A stretch of DNA of 64,000 bases from Vicinamibacteria bacterium (GTDB lineage Bacteria; Acidobacteriota; Vicinamibacteria; Fen-336). The notes below the pieces were generated by a model. It worked only from the letters and a program-made list of their open reading frames with translations. It was not told where the DNA came from and ran no database searches. This document shows, in pieces, positions 35,059 to 45,231 of the stretch. The stretch lies in the NCBI GenBank assembly GCA_025994075.1, contig JAMQGV010000048.1:126001-190000 (forward strand). The letters are read 5' to 3'. A program made the position numbers and the translations under genes. The first letter of the stretch is position 1; each line of letters opens with the position of its first letter.

Positions 35059-36180
35059 GTGCGGCCGCTCTCGATCGGGATCGACGCCCGCGAGCTGCAG
35101 GGCCACGCGACCGGCGTCGGCCGCTACCTGCGCTCGCTGCTCCGCGTGTGGCCCATCCCGGAGGATCGGCTGGTCCTCTACTTCGACGGCCCGGTGCCCG
35201 AGGACCCTCTGCTGCGGCGGCCAGGCGTGCTGGTCCGCGAGGCCGGGCCCGGCGGCAGCAGCGGCGTCGCCTGGCAGCTCGGGCACCTGCCGCGCTGCGC
35301 GCGCCGCGACCCGCTCGACGTCTTCTTCGCGCCCGCCTACACCTGCCCGCTCGGGCTCGCGGTGCCCCGCGTCACCGCGGTCCACGACCTCTCCTATTTC
35401 TCCTGGCCGCGGGACTTCCGCGCCCGCGAGGCGCTCCGGCGCCGGGTCACGGTGCGGGCCAGCGTGCGCGCTTCCGCCGCGATCGTCGCCCTCGCCGAAT
35501 TCGGCCGCCGCGAGCTGGCCGAGCGCTTCCCCGCGCAGGCCCACCGCGTGCGCGTGGTGCCGCCGGGCGCCGATGACGACCTGCCGCCGCCGCCCGCACG
35601 GGAGGCGGCCCGGGCCCGGCTCGGCGCCCGCAGCCCGTTGCTGATCAGCGTCGGTTCGATCTTCAACCGCCGCCGCGTGCCGGAGCTGTTGCAGGCCTTG
35701 TGCCTGCTGCGGAAGCGGGTACCGACGGCGCGCCTCGAACTGATCGGCGAGAACCGCACCTGGCCGCGGCTCGACCTGCCCGCACTCGTCCGCGAGCTGG
35801 GTCTCGACGGCCACGTGCGGCTGCGCGGCTTCGTCTCCGAGGCCGAGCTCGCCGACCTCTACGCCGCGGCAGACGTGGCCGTGTTCCTCTCGGCCTACGA
35901 GGGGTTCGGGCTGCCGGCGCTGGAGGCGATGGCCCGCGGTGTGCCCGTCGTCGCCAGCCGCGCTCCTGCGATGGGCGAAGTGCTGGCCGGGGCCGCCTGC
36001 CTGGTCGACCCGGAGCGGCCCCACGAGGTCGCCGACGCGGTGGCCGAGCTGCTGGGCGACGCCGGGGCGTGCGCCGCCCTGCGGGCCGCGGGCTCCGCCC
36101 GCGCGGCCGAACACTCGTGGACGCGCAGCGCGCGCTCCCTGCGCGAGCTGCTGGCAGAGGTGGCGGAGGTCACGACATGA
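35059..36180 (+). CDS. GT4 glycosyltransferase 2 of exopolysaccharide operon
   Basis: 373 residues from a GTG one base after the upstream stop. The start RPLSIGIDARELQGHATGVGRYL resembles its neighbour, and the EX7E motif is in FLSAYEGFGLPALEAMARGV. The GT-B fold is otherwise complete. Its stop overlaps the next ATG (ATGA), and the genes look like tandem relatives. Confidence 0.92.
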   Translation: MRPLSIGIDARELQGHATGVGRYLRSLLRVWPIPEDRLVLYFDGPVPEDPLLRRPGVLVREAGPGGSSGVAWQLGHLPRCARRDPLDVFFAPAYTCPLGLAVPRVTAVHDLSYFSWPRDFRAREALRRRVTVRASVRASAAIVALAEFGRRELAERFPAQAHRVRVVPPGADDDLPPPPAREAARARLGARSPLLISVGSIFNRRRVPELLQALCLLRKRVPTARLELIGENRTWPRLDLPALVRELGLDGHVRLRGFVSEAELADLYAAADVAVFLSAYEGFGLPALEAMARGVPVVASRAPAMGEVLAGAACLVDPERPHEVADAVAELLGDAGACAALRAAGSARAAEHSWTRSARSLRELLAEVAEVTT

Positions 36181-37058
36181 GTCGGGGTCCCACGATCGCG
36201 GTCGTCGTCGTCACCTGGCAGAGCGGCGCCACGATCGAGCGCTGCCTCGCCTCGCTGCGCGACGGTGGCGCCCAGCCGCTGGAGCTCGTGGTCGTCGACA
36301 ACGCGTCGACGGACGGCACGCCGGGCGCCGTGCGGGCTTCGTTCCCCGAGGCGAAGATCGTCGAGACCGGCGCCAACCTCGGCTTCGCCGCGGCCTGCAA
36401 CCGCGGCGCGGCAGCCACCTCGGCCCCCTGGCTGCTGTTCCTCAACCCCGACACCGAGGTCCGCGCGGGCGCGCTGGGCGCGCTGATCGCGCGCGCCCTG
36501 TCGGAGCCGCGCTGCTCGGCCGCGGGCCCGCTCACCCGCTACCCCGACGGCACGCCGCAGCTCTCGTTCGGGCCCGACCTCACGCCGTTCAGCGAGCCGG
36601 GTCAGCGCCGGCTGGTCCGCGGCCTGCGCCGGCGCGACCCGGACGTGGTGAGCGAGGTGACCCGGCTCGTGCGCGAGAGCGGCGAGCGCGACTGGGTCTC
36701 GGGCGCCTGCCTGCTGGTCCGCCGCTCGGCGTTCGACGCGGTCGGCGGCTTCGACGACGGCTACTTCCTCTACGAGGAGGACGCAGACCTGTGTCGCCGC
36801 CTGCGCGACGCCGGCGGTCGCGTGCTGCACGTGGCCGAGTCCGAGGTCGTGCACGCCGTCGGGGCCTCGATGGCGGCGGCCGCCGCCGCGTCGCGGCTCG
36901 CCTACCACCGCTCGCACCTGCGCTACTACCGGCGCTGGAACGGAGCCGCCGCCGCCCTCGCGCTGCGCGTCCGGATCGCGGCCGAGGCCGCGATCCTCGG
37001 CCTGCGCGGACGCCTCGCACAAGCTCGCGCGACGCTGTCCGTGGCCGTCTCCGGCTGA
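36177..37058 (+). CDS. GT2 glycosyltransferase (rhamnosyltransferase-like)
   Basis: 293 residues. The GT-A fold has VVVVTWQSGATIERCLAS, the nucleotide-binding DNASTDGTPG and the acidic LFLNPDTEVRAGAL. The catalytic region holds GGFDDGYFLYEEDADLCRR. Members often add rhamnose or glucuronate in capsule and O-antigen synthesis. The ATG overlaps the preceding stop. Confidence 0.9.
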   Translation: MSRGPTIAVVVVTWQSGATIERCLASLRDGGAQPLELVVVDNASTDGTPGAVRASFPEAKIVETGANLGFAAACNRGAAATSAPWLLFLNPDTEVRAGALGALIARALSEPRCSAAGPLTRYPDGTPQLSFGPDLTPFSEPGQRRLVRGLRRRDPDVVSEVTRLVRESGERDWVSGACLLVRRSAFDAVGGFDDGYFLYEEDADLCRRLRDAGGRVLHVAESEVVHAVGASMAAAAAASRLAYHRSHLRYYRRWNGAAAALALRVRIAAEAAILGLRGRLAQARATLSVAVSG

Positions 37059-37125
37059 GCCGCGCGCCTTTTGGCGGCGGCCGCGGCCGCGTGCTACCGT
37101 GCCCGCGGGAACGGCCCGCGGAACG

Positions 37126-38277
37126 ATGAGGATCGCGATCGACGCACGCAAGTGGCGCGACTACGGCATCGGCACGTACGTCCGCAACCTGGTGCGCCAC
37201 CTCGCGCGGCTCGACGCCGAGACGACGTACCTCCTCTTTTGCGCCCGCGGCGACGAGGCGACCCTGCGCGACCTGGCGGCCAACTTCGAGCCGGTGGTCG
37301 ACGACTCGTCGGGCTACGGGCTGCGCGAGCACGTCTCGATCCCGTGGAAGCTGGCGCGGGTCCACGCCGACCTGCTGCACTGCCCGCACTACGTGCTGCC
37401 GCTGCTGGCGCGGACCCGCGCCGTGGTCACGATCCACGACTGCATCCACCTGCTGTTCCCGCAGTACCTGCCCAACCGCGCGGCCTTCCGCTACGCCCGC
37501 TACATGCTGGGCAGCGCGATCCGGCGCAGCGCGCTGGTGCTGACCGTGTCCGAGGCCAGCAAGCGCGACATCCTGCGCTTCTACCCGGACACCGATCCCG
37601 ATCACGTCGTCGTGGTGCCCAACGCGATCGACCCGGCCCTGCTCGAGGAGCCCGACCCCGAGGAGACCGAGCGCGTGCGCGAGCGCTACCAGGTCCGCGG
37701 CCGCTTCGTGCTCTACGCGGGCAACGTCAAGCCGCACAAGAACCTCGAGCGGCTGGTCCAGGCCTTCGCGCGGGTCAAGGCGCGGCCGGGCTTCGACGAC
37801 CTCAAGCTGTTCCTGATCGGCGACGACGCCGGCCGCTTCCCGTCGCTGCGGCGCACGGTGGAGGCGCTCGGCGTGCGCCAGGACGTGCGCTTCTTCGGCT
37901 TCGTGCCCGACTCCACGCTGGCCGCGCTGTACCGGATGGCGGCCGTGTTCGCGTTCCCCTCGCTCTACGAGGGCTTCGGGCTGCCGCCGCTGGAGGCCAT
38001 GGCCTGCGGCGCGCCCGTCGTGACCTCCTGCGTCTCCTCGCTGCCCGAGGTGGTCGGCGACGCCGCGCTCCAGGTCGACCCCTACTCGGTCGAGGCGATC
38101 GCCGACGGCATCGCCCGCGTGCTCGACGACGCCGACCTCGCGTCGCGGCTCGTGGCCCGCGGGCGCGAGCGCGCGCTGCAGTTCTCGTGGGTCCGCTCGG
38201 TGGAGGCCACCCACCGCGCGTACGCGCGGGCGCTGGGCGCGCCGCTGCCCTCGCGGCGCCCGGAGCCCGTCCACTGA
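37126..38277 (+). CDS. GT4 glycosyltransferase 3 of exopolysaccharide operon
   Basis: 383 residues. The start [19 protein letters not shown] is typical of GT4 enzymes, and [20 protein letters not shown] holds the EX7E pair. The 67-base gap before it, rather than an overlap, may mark an internal promoter. Its stop overlaps the CTG-started next gene. Confidence 0.93.
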   Translation: MRIAIDARKWRDYGIGTYVRNLVRHLARLDAETTYLLFCARGDEATLRDLAANFEPVVDDSSGYGLREHVSIPWKLARVHADLLHCPHYVLPLLARTRAVVTIHDCIHLLFPQYLPNRAAFRYARYMLGSAIRRSALVLTVSEASKRDILRFYPDTDPDHVVVVPNAIDPALLEEPDPEETERVRERYQVRGRFVLYAGNVKPHKNLERLVQAFARVKARPGFDDLKLFLIGDDAGRFPSLRRTVEALGVRQDVRFFGFVPDSTLAALYRMAAVFAFPSLYEGFGLPPLEAMACGAPVVTSCVSSLPEVVGDAALQVDPYSVEAIADGIARVLDDADLASRLVARGRERALQFSWVRSVEATHRAYARALGAPLPSRRPEPVH

Positions 38278-39395
38278 AGGTCGCCCTCGTCCACGACTGG
38301 CTGACCGGGATGCGGGGCGGCGAGAAGGTGCTGCTGTCGCTGCTGCGGCTGTTCCCCGACGCGACCCTGCACACGCTGCTCCACGTGCGCGGCTCGGTGG
38401 CCCCGGAGATCGAGGCGCGGCCGATCGAGGAGAGCTTCGTCGGCCGCCTGCCCCGTGCCGCGGAGCGCTATCGCTCGTACCTGCCGCTGTTCCCGCTGGC
38501 GGTCGAGGGGCTCGACGTCTCGGGCGCGGACCTCGTGATCTCCTCGTCGCACTGCGCGGCGAAGAGCGTGCTCGTGCGCCCCGACGCGGTCCACGTCTGC
38601 TACTGCCACACGCCGATGCGCTACGTGTGGGACCGCTTCGACGACTACTTCGGCCCGGGCCGCTTCCCCGCGGCGTTGCGGCCCGCGGCCCACGCGCTGG
38701 CCGCGGCGCTGCGCGGCTGGGACCGCTGGACCGCCGCGGGAGTCGACCACTTCGTCGCCAACTCGGCCTACGTCGCGGGCCGCATCGCGCGCTACTACGG
38801 CCGCGACGCGGACGTGATCCCGCCGCCGGTCGACACGGAGTACTTCAGCCCCGGGCCCGGGGCGCCCGGCGACTACGACCTCGTCGTCTCTGCGCTCGTG
38901 CCGTACAAGCGCCTGGAACTGGTGCTCGAGGCGTATCGGGGCAGCGGCCGCGAGGTGCGGCTGGTCGGCACCGGCCCCGAGGCGGAGCGGCTGCGCGCGC
39001 AGGCCCCGCCCGAGGCGCGCTTCCTCGGCCGTGTCGACGACGCCGAACTGCGCGAGTTGTACCGGGGCTGCCGGGCTGTGCTGTTGCCGGGCGTCGAGGA
39101 CTTCGGAATCGTGCCCGTCGAGGCGATGGCGTGCGGCCGGCCGGCCGTGGTCTACGCCGAAGGTGGCGGCGCCGAATCGGTGATCGCCGGCGAGACCGGA
39201 CTCGTCTTCGAGGACCCGACTCCCCGCGGCCTGCGCGCGGCCGTTGACGCCCTCGCGGGGCTGCGGTTTAATCCGCAGGTTCTGCGCTCGCGAGCGGAAA
39301 GCTTCTCCCGCGACGTCTTCGAGCGCCGCATCCGGGCCTGCGTCGACCGTGCTCTCGAGGCGCGTCGGGTCCAGGGAACGCGTCCTCCATGGTGA
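38274..39395 (+). CDS. GT4 glycosyltransferase 4 (mannosyltransferase-like), CTG start
   Basis: 373 residues if translation starts at CTG 38274, which overlaps the preceding stop (CTGA). No ATG, GTG or TTG gives the conserved N-terminus: family members begin [19 protein letters not shown], and here [19 protein letters not shown] is present. The next ATG (in TGM) would remove the first strand. The EX7E-like motif is VEDFGIVPVEAMACGRPAVV. The family includes WbaZ-like enzymes of O-antigen assembly. Confidence 0.85.
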   Translation: MKVALVHDWLTGMRGGEKVLLSLLRLFPDATLHTLLHVRGSVAPEIEARPIEESFVGRLPRAAERYRSYLPLFPLAVEGLDVSGADLVISSSHCAAKSVLVRPDAVHVCYCHTPMRYVWDRFDDYFGPGRFPAALRPAAHALAAALRGWDRWTAAGVDHFVANSAYVAGRIARYYGRDADVIPPPVDTEYFSPGPGAPGDYDLVVSALVPYKRLELVLEAYRGSGREVRLVGTGPEAERLRAQAPPEARFLGRVDDAELRELYRGCRAVLLPGVEDFGIVPVEAMACGRPAVVYAEGGGAESVIAGETGLVFEDPTPRGLRAAVDALAGLRFNPQVLRSRAESFSRDVFERRIRACVDRALEARRVQGTRPPW

Positions 39396-40828
39396 AGGAT
39401 CAGGCCCGCCTGCTGACGGCGGCGTACGTGGCAGTCGACGTGCTGGCCACGGCCGCCGCGTGGCTGCTCGCCTTCCTGGTCCGCTTCCATTCGCCGCTCG
39501 TCACCGGCTGGCTGCCGGTCACCAAGGGCCTGCCCGAGTTCGAGCCGTACCTCGTGCTGGTGCCGGTGATCGCGGTGCTGTGGCCGGCGGTCCTCTACCT
39601 GCACGGCCTGTACCGCATGCGCCGCGGCAGGTCGCGGATCGACGAGCTCTTCACGCTGGCCTGGAGCGTCGTGGTCGCGACCGCGATACTGCTCGCCTTC
39701 ACGCTGTACCTGCGCGTCTACTGGTTCTACGAACCGGACGTCGCGCCGCGCTGGGAGTTCAGCCAGGGCGTGCTCGGCGTGTTCGTGGTGCTCGACGTGG
39801 CGGCGCTGGCCACCGGTCGCGCCCTGTTCCGCACCTGGCTGGAACGCCGCTGGGCGGCCGGCGAGAACGTCCGCCTGCTGGTCGCCGGCGCCGGCGAGCT
39901 CGGCCGCGCTGTCGCCTCGACGCTGGCCGGGCACCGCGAGCTCGGCTACCGGGTGGTCGGCTTCCTCGACGACCAGGCCCGCGGAGCGGTCGAAGGGCTG
40001 CCGGTGCTCGGCACCCTCGACGACGCCACCCGCGTGCTCGAGGCCGAGCGCATCGACCAGCTCTACGTCGCGCTGCCGCTCGAGGAGCACTCGCGGCTGG
40101 TCGCGCTGATCCGCTGCGTGGCCAACGAGTGCGTCGACATCCGGGTCGTGCCCGACCTCGTCCAGTACGCGACGCTGAAGGCCGGGCTCGAGGACCTCGA
40201 CGGCATCCCGATCATCGCCCTCAACGAGGTTCCGCTCCGTGGCCTGGCCAGCCTGGGCAAGCGCCTGATGGACCTCGTGGTCGGCGGCGCGATGCTGGTC
40301 GCGCTCTCGCCACTGCTGCTGGTGATCGCCGTGCTGATCAAGTGGAAGGGCGGCCGGGGGCCCGTGCTGCTGAGTCAGGAGCGCATGACGCTCGATGGCA
40401 AGACGTTCCCGATCTACAAGTTCCGCACGATGGTCGAGGAGGCCGAGAAGGACACCGGGCCGGTGTTCGCGACGGAGGACGACCCGCGGCGCACCGCGAT
40501 CGGCGTCGTGCTGCGCAAGTACAACCTCGACGAGCTGCCCCAGCTCTTCAACATCCTGAAGGGCGACATGAGCCTGGTCGGGCCGCGCCCCGAGCGGCCG
40601 CCGTTCGTCGAGCAGTTCCGCGAGCGGATCCCGCAGTACATGCTGCGCCACCGCGTCAAGAGCGGCCTCACCGGCTGGGCCCAGGTCAACGGCTGGCGCG
40701 GCAACTCCTCGATCGAGAAGCGCATCGAGTACGACCTCTACTACATCGAGAACTGGTCGCTGCTGCTCGACGTCAAGATCCTGCTGCTCACCCTGCTGCG
40801 CGGCTTCGGACAGAAGCACGCCTACTAG
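39389..40828 (+). CDS. Polyprenyl-phosphate glycosyl-1-phosphate transferase (WcaJ/WbaP-type)
   Basis: 479 residues. The N-terminal half has membrane helices and a CoA-binding-like Rossmann domain ([19 protein letters not shown]). The C-terminal half is the catalytic PglC-like domain: [66 protein letters not shown] and [14 protein letters not shown]. It transfers hexose-1-phosphate to undecaprenyl phosphate, starting repeat-unit synthesis. It overlaps the preceding gene by 7 bases. Confidence 0.95.
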   Translation: MVKDQARLLTAAYVAVDVLATAAAWLLAFLVRFHSPLVTGWLPVTKGLPEFEPYLVLVPVIAVLWPAVLYLHGLYRMRRGRSRIDELFTLAWSVVVATAILLAFTLYLRVYWFYEPDVAPRWEFSQGVLGVFVVLDVAALATGRALFRTWLERRWAAGENVRLLVAGAGELGRAVASTLAGHRELGYRVVGFLDDQARGAVEGLPVLGTLDDATRVLEAERIDQLYVALPLEEHSRLVALIRCVANECVDIRVVPDLVQYATLKAGLEDLDGIPIIALNEVPLRGLASLGKRLMDLVVGGAMLVALSPLLLVIAVLIKWKGGRGPVLLSQERMTLDGKTFPIYKFRTMVEEAEKDTGPVFATEDDPRRTAIGVVLRKYNLDELPQLFNILKGDMSLVGPRPERPPFVEQFRERIPQYMLRHRVKSGLTGWAQVNGWRGNSSIEKRIEYDLYYIENWSLLLDVKILLLTLLRGFGQKHAY

Positions 40829-40847
40829 GAAGGTCCCGGAGATCCCC

Positions 40848-41783
40848 ATGGCCAGAGTCCTCGTCACCGGCGCCGCCGGCTTCCTCGGCTCCCACCTCTG
40901 CGAGCTGCTGACGGACCGCGGCCACTCCGTGATCGGCATGGACAACCTGCTGACCGGCGACATCCGCAACGTCGAGCGCCTCTCGGGCCGCGACTACGTC
41001 TTCGTCAAGCACGACGTGACCAACTACATCCACGTCGACGGGCCGCTCGACCGCATCTACCACTTCGCGAGCCCGGCCTCGCCGATCGACTACCTGAAGC
41101 TGCCGATCCAGACGCTGAAGGTGGGCAGCCTCGGCACCCACAACGCGCTGGGCCTGGCCAAGGCCAAGGGCGCGCGGATCCTGATCGCCTCCACCTCCGA
41201 GGTCTACGGCGACCCGCTGGTCCACCCCCAGCGCGAGGACTACTGGGGCAACGTCAACTGCGTCGGGCCGCGCGGCGTGTACGACGAGGCCAAGCGCTTC
41301 GCCGAGGCGATGGTGATGGCCTACCACCGCTACCACGGCGTGCAGACGCGGATCGTCCGCATCTTCAACACCTACGGCCCGCGGATGCGGGTCGAGGACG
41401 GCCGCGCGATCCCGGCCTTCCTGTCGCAGGCCCTGAAGAACGAGGACGTCACCGTCTTCGGCGACGGCTCGCAGACCCGGAGCCTGTGCTACGTCTCCGA
41501 CCTGATCGAGGGCATCACCCGCCTGATGGAGTCGGACGAGGTGAACCCGGTCAACGTCGGAAACCCCGTCGAGATGACGATCCGCCAGCTCGCCGAGACG
41601 ATCATCTCGATCACCGGCTCGAGCAGCCGGATCGTGACCCGCCCGCTGCCGATGGACGACCCCAAGGTCCGGCAGCCCGACATCACCCGCGCCCGCGCGA
41701 TCCTCGGCTGGGAGCCGAAGGTCGCGCTGCGCGAGGGCCTCGAGCCGACGATCGCCTACTTCCGCGAGCGGCTCGGAATCTAG
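40848..41783 (+). CDS. UDP-glucuronate decarboxylase (UDP-xylose synthase)
   Basis: 311 residues. The SDR motif [18 protein letters not shown], the [19 protein letters not shown] motif that is typical of UXS, catalytic [14 protein letters not shown] and [14 protein letters not shown] are present. It converts UDP-glucuronate, made by Ugd, to UDP-xylose, so the polymer probably contains xylose. It is last in the rightward operon, and its TAG overlaps the AI-2E gene's stop in CTAG. Confidence 0.92.
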   Translation: MARVLVTGAAGFLGSHLCELLTDRGHSVIGMDNLLTGDIRNVERLSGRDYVFVKHDVTNYIHVDGPLDRIYHFASPASPIDYLKLPIQTLKVGSLGTHNALGLAKAKGARILIASTSEVYGDPLVHPQREDYWGNVNCVGPRGVYDEAKRFAEAMVMAYHRYHGVQTRIVRIFNTYGPRMRVEDGRAIPAFLSQALKNEDVTVFGDGSQTRSLCYVSDLIEGITRLMESDEVNPVNVGNPVEMTIRQLAETIISITGSSSRIVTRPLPMDDPKVRQPDITRARAILGWEPKVALREGLEPTIAYFRERLGI

Positions 41784-42913
41784 CCCGTCGGCGGGGCCCC
41801 GCCGCGCCGGTAGAACTCGCTGGCCAGGTACCAGTCTCGCGCGTCGCGCCAGAAGACCGAAAGCGCGGCCGTCACCGGCACCGCGAGCAGCATGCCGAGG
41901 AACCCGAACAGGCTGCCGCCGGCGAACACAGCGAGCATGATCACCACCGCGTGCAGGCCCAGGCTGTTGCCGACGATGCGCGGCGTGATGAAGTTGCCCT
42001 CGACGAACTGGCCGAAGGTGAAGACTGCGGCGACCGCCAGCAGCCGCTCGGGGCTCTGGTCGTCGACCCACGACAAGGTCAGGGCCAGCGGCAGGCCCAG
42101 CACGTAGGACATGAAGGGGATCAGGTTGAAGAAGCCGATCACCAGCCCCGTCAGCAGCCCCAGCGGCACGCCGCACGCGCTGAGGCCGGCCCCGTAGAAC
42201 GTGCCGAGGATCAGGCACACCGTGATCTGGCCGCGCACGAAGGCCGACAGCAGGCGGTCGACCTCGCCCAGCCGCGAGAACAGGTAGGGCCGCAGCCGGT
42301 GCGGGCACAGCTCGCGCAACCCGTCCTGGATGCGGTTCATGTCGTAGAGCAGGTACACGGCGAAGACCGGCACCACCATCAGGTTCAGCACCGTGAGCAC
42401 GAACGACAGCGCCGACGAGAAGGCCTGCTGGATCGCGTGCGTGATCGGCGTCAGGATCTGCGGGGCGTTGCTGCGCAGCGCCTCCAGCGCGCGCTCGCGG
42501 ACCTGCTGCACCTCTTCCGGGTACCGCAGGTTGAGCTCCGCCAGCAGCGGCTCGGCCTTGGCCCGCACGACCGCCGCCCAGCGCGGTACCGAGGCCGCCG
42601 CGTCCCGGGCCTGCTCCCACGCCTTGGGCACCGCCACCAGCAGCAGCACGGCCAGCACCAGCACCACGAACGCGCACAGCAGCGCGACGGCGACGGCCCG
42701 CGGGTCGAGCCGGGCCCGCAGCCAGGGGCGGCGTCCGAGGTCGCGGTCCGCGAAGCGCTCGAGCGCGTTGGCCAGCGGGTTGAGGAAGTAGGCGATCGCC
42801 AGCGCCGCGCCGAAGGGGGACAGCACGGGCCACAGCAGCCCGAGGGCCCACAGCAGGAGCAGGACCAGGCCGACCGCCGCCAGCCCGCGGAGCCACGCCG
42901 GTCCTCCGCTCAC
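41780..42913 (-). CDS. AI-2E-family membrane exporter (TqsA/YdiK-like)
   Basis: 377 residues from a GTG. It is polytopic, with about eight membrane helices and a central hydrophilic region ([21 protein letters not shown]). The C-terminal half has [32 protein letters not shown] and [17 protein letters not shown], typical of the AI-2E/PerM family. Members export varied small molecules. Its GTG overlaps the CDP-alcohol transferase stop. Confidence 0.92.
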   Translation of the reverse strand: MSGGPAWLRGLAAVGLVLLLLWALGLLWPVLSPFGAALAIAYFLNPLANALERFADRDLGRRPWLRARLDPRAVAVALLCAFVVLVLAVLLLVAVPKAWEQARDAAASVPRWAAVVRAKAEPLLAELNLRYPEEVQQVRERALEALRSNAPQILTPITHAIQQAFSSALSFVLTVLNLMVVPVFAVYLLYDMNRIQDGLRELCPHRLRPYLFSRLGEVDRLLSAFVRGQITVCLILGTFYGAGLSACGVPLGLLTGLVIGFFNLIPFMSYVLGLPLALTLSWVDDQSPERLLAVAAVFTFGQFVEGNFITPRIVGNSLGLHAVVIMLAVFAGGSLFGFLGMLLAVPVTAALSVFWRDARDWYLASEFYRRGGAPPTG

Positions 42914-43476
42914 GGCTTCTGCCCCGCCGGTACGCGGCTCGCCCGCCAGGCGTAATGGGCGGCCGAGGCGACGGTGAAGACGGCCACCGTCCAGAACACG
43001 AACGGCGTCCACGGCTCGGGGTCGCCGGCCGCGTTGAGCCCGAGCACGAGCCCCGCCGCCACGATCTGGCAGGCCGTCGACAGCTTGCCCAGCAAGCTCG
43101 GCGGGAACACGCGGAACCCTGCGGTCAGCGTGATCGCGGCGGCGCTGATCAGGATGATCGCGTCGCGCGAGAGCACCAGCACCGTCACCCACACCGGGAC
43201 CGGCACCAGCAGGCCCGGGCTCCAGGTCAGCACGATGTAGGTCGTGGTCAGCAGCACCTTGTCGGCGATCGGGTCGAGCACCGCGCCGAGGCTGGTGCGC
43301 TGCCCGCCGCGGCGCGCGATCCAGCCGTCGAGCAGGTCGGTGACGCCGGCGACGACGAACACGACCAGCGCCCAGGCGAACTCCCGCCACACGACGAGCA
43401 CGGCCAGAAACGGCGCGAGCCCCATCCTCAGGATCGTCAGCTGGTTGGCGATCGTGAGGAGGGGCTCGTTGTTCAA
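42910..43476 (-). CDS. pgsA: CDP-alcohol phosphatidyltransferase (PgsA-like)
   Basis: 188 residues with several membrane helices. The CDP-alcohol motif D-G-x2-A-R-x8-G-x3-D-x3-D is fully visible in LLDGWIARRGGQRTSLGAVLDPIADK. It makes phosphatidylglycerolphosphate or a related phospholipid; the specific alcohol is not certain, so the symbol is tentative. It lies 24 bases downstream of the CsgG-like gene. Confidence 0.88.
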   Translation of the reverse strand: MNNEPLLTIANQLTILRMGLAPFLAVLVVWREFAWALVVFVVAGVTDLLDGWIARRGGQRTSLGAVLDPIADKVLLTTTYIVLTWSPGLLVPVPVWVTVLVLSRDAIILISAAAITLTAGFRVFPPSLLGKLSTACQIVAAGLVLGLNAAGDPEPWTPFVFWTVAVFTVASAAHYAWRASRVPAGQKP

Positions 43477-43500
43477 GGCGCTGCGCTTCGGCCGGGAGGC

Positions 43501-44157
43501 CTATTCCTCGAGGCGGTCCTTCTTGGCGACGATCTTGGCGACGAGGTCCGTGCAGGCGGCCGCCTGGGCATCACCGAGCGCGCTGTTGCGGTACTCGGAG
43601 GAGCCCATGCCGACGCCCGTGCCGCCCTTGGAGAAGCTGAAGGAGCCCCCCTTCTTCGACTCGCCCACTCCCTTGGCCGAGAGCAGGATCTCGCCCGTCG
43701 AGACGTCGACCAGGCGGGCCGTCAGGTGCACCTCGGCCTTGCCCTTGCCGCCGCCGAGGCCGATGCCCTTGACGCGCAGGCCGCCCTCCTTGCGCTCGGT
43801 GGTGTACTTGGTGATCGAGCCCGTGATGATGAAGTTGATGCCCTTGATCTTGCCGATCTTGGCCATCGTCGCCGCCGACGGCGCGGCGCGGTTGCTCTGC
43901 GAGAAGTCCTGCTCGGCGAGCACCGTGTCGAGCTTCTTGCGCTCGATCACCGAGAACGTGCCGTCCTCGAGGAGCGCGTCGACGACCTGGTCGGCCATGC
44001 CCTTGCCGATGTCGTACTGCCCCCACCAGTTGTCGAGGGTCCCGTACTCGAAGTCCATGACGGCGACGGCGATCCGCTTCGGCTTCTGCGCTTCGGCGTC
44101 CCCGGCGACGGCCGCCACCGCGAGGGCCACGAGGGCCACGGCCAACCTGCGCTTCAT
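43501..44157 (-). CDS. CsgG/HfaB-like curli assembly protein
   Basis: 218 residues with an N-terminal signal peptide (MKRRLAVALVALAVAAVAGDAEA) and no lipobox cysteine. The segments RIAVAVMDFEYGT, FSVIERKKLDTVLAEQ, IIGSITKY-like ITGSITKYTTERKEG and RLVDVSTGEILLSAKG are the CsgG pattern. Family members form or support outer-membrane secretion pores, but many relatives are of unknown function. The C-terminus is glycine/serine-rich. AGGAGG lies about eight bases before the ATG. Confidence 0.85.
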   Translation of the reverse strand: MKRRLAVALVALAVAAVAGDAEAQKPKRIAVAVMDFEYGTLDNWWGQYDIGKGMADQVVDALLEDGTFSVIERKKLDTVLAEQDFSQSNRAAPSAATMAKIGKIKGINFIITGSITKYTTERKEGGLRVKGIGLGGGKGKAEVHLTARLVDVSTGEILLSAKGVGESKKGGSFSFSKGGTGVGMGSSEYRNSALGDAQAAACTDLVAKIVAKKDRLEE

Positions 44158-44245
44158 TCCTTCCGCCTCCTGTGTCGAGTGCGGGCCGAAGGTAGCACCG
44201 CCGAGCCCGCGCCGCCAACGCGCGGCGCTCGCCCGGTGACCCGGC

Positions 44246-45130
44246 TCACAGCCCCGCGCGCCGCAGCGACTCGAACAACTCGCGCTGGCGCGCGTCGAGG
44301 CTGTCCGGCAGGCGAACCGCCAGGCTGGCCAACAGGTCCCCGCGCCCGCCGCCGGCCTTCGGGAGGCCGTGGCCGCGCAGGCGGAAGGTGCGGCCGGACG
44401 GGGTCAGCTCGGGAATCCGGATCGAGACCTCCGACTCCAGCGTCGCCACCAGGGCCTCTCCGCCCAGCACGGCGGTCGTCAGCGGCACCTCGAAGCTCGT
44501 GACGAGGTCGTCGTCGCGGCGCTCGAAGCGGGGGTCGCGCGCGATCGCGACCTTGAAGAAGACGTCCCCCGCGCGGCCCTGACGGCCGCCGCCGACCCCG
44601 GCGACCCTCACCCGCGCGCCCTCGCGCACCCCCGCCGGGATGCGCACCTCCACCCTGCGGCCGTCGACGTGGAGCTCGCGTGTCGCGCCGTGGAGCACCT
44701 CGTGCAGCGTCAGGTCGACCGGGCGCTCGACCTCGGTGGCCGGCGGCTCGGGCGGGAAGCCCCCGCCCGGGCGCCCGAAGCCCTGGCCGCCGCCGAACGT
44801 GGCGCCGCCGCCGAAGAACGTGCGGAAGAACTCCGAGAAATCGCCGAGGTCCTCGACCCGACCCGTTCGCGGCCCGCCGCCTCCGCGCGGCCGGCCGTGT
44901 CCGAACGGAATGCCCCCCGCGGCGATCTCGTCGTATTGCCGACGCTTCTGCGGGTCGGAGAGCACTTCGTAGGCCTCGCCCACCTCCTTGAATCGGGCCT
45001 CCGCCTGGGCCTGGCCCTTGTTCACGTCCGGGTGGTACCTGCGGGCGAGCCTCCGGTAGGCCGCCTTGATCTCCTTCTCGGAGGCGGAGCGCGGCACGCC
45101 GAGGATCGCGTAGTAGTCCTTGAACTCCAC
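44246..45130 (-). CDS. DnaJ/CbpA-type co-chaperone without zinc domain
   Basis: 294 residues. The J-domain is residues 1-70 ([36 protein letters not shown], intact HPD), followed by a Gly/Phe-rich linker ([11 protein letters not shown]) and two C-terminal substrate-binding beta domains. No CxxCxGxG repeats are present, so it resembles CbpA rather than DnaJ. It stimulates Hsp70 in protein folding. It runs divergently from yihY. Confidence 0.94.
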   Translation of the reverse strand: MEFKDYYAILGVPRSASEKEIKAAYRRLARRYHPDVNKGQAQAEARFKEVGEAYEVLSDPQKRRQYDEIAAGGIPFGHGRPRGGGGPRTGRVEDLGDFSEFFRTFFGGGATFGGGQGFGRPGGGFPPEPPATEVERPVDLTLHEVLHGATRELHVDGRRVEVRIPAGVREGARVRVAGVGGGRQGRAGDVFFKVAIARDPRFERRDDDLVTSFEVPLTTAVLGGEALVATLESEVSIRIPELTPSGRTFRLRGHGLPKAGGGRGDLLASLAVRLPDSLDARQRELFESLRRAGL

Positions 45131-45146
45131 GAGAACGGTTCTCCGG

Positions 45147-45175
45147 TTTTCATATTAATGCGGTCTTCCTATACT
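45147..45175 (+). promoter_or_regulatory. Promoter upstream of yihY
   Basis: TTTTCA (45147-45152) and TATACT (45170-45175) are 17 bp apart in the only AT-rich spot of the dnaJ-yihY divergent gap. Confidence 0.6.
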
Positions 45176-45231
45176 CGGCCGGTGCCGATGCCCCCCTCCC
45201 GCGGCCGCGTTCCCGCGCCCCCGGCGACCGC

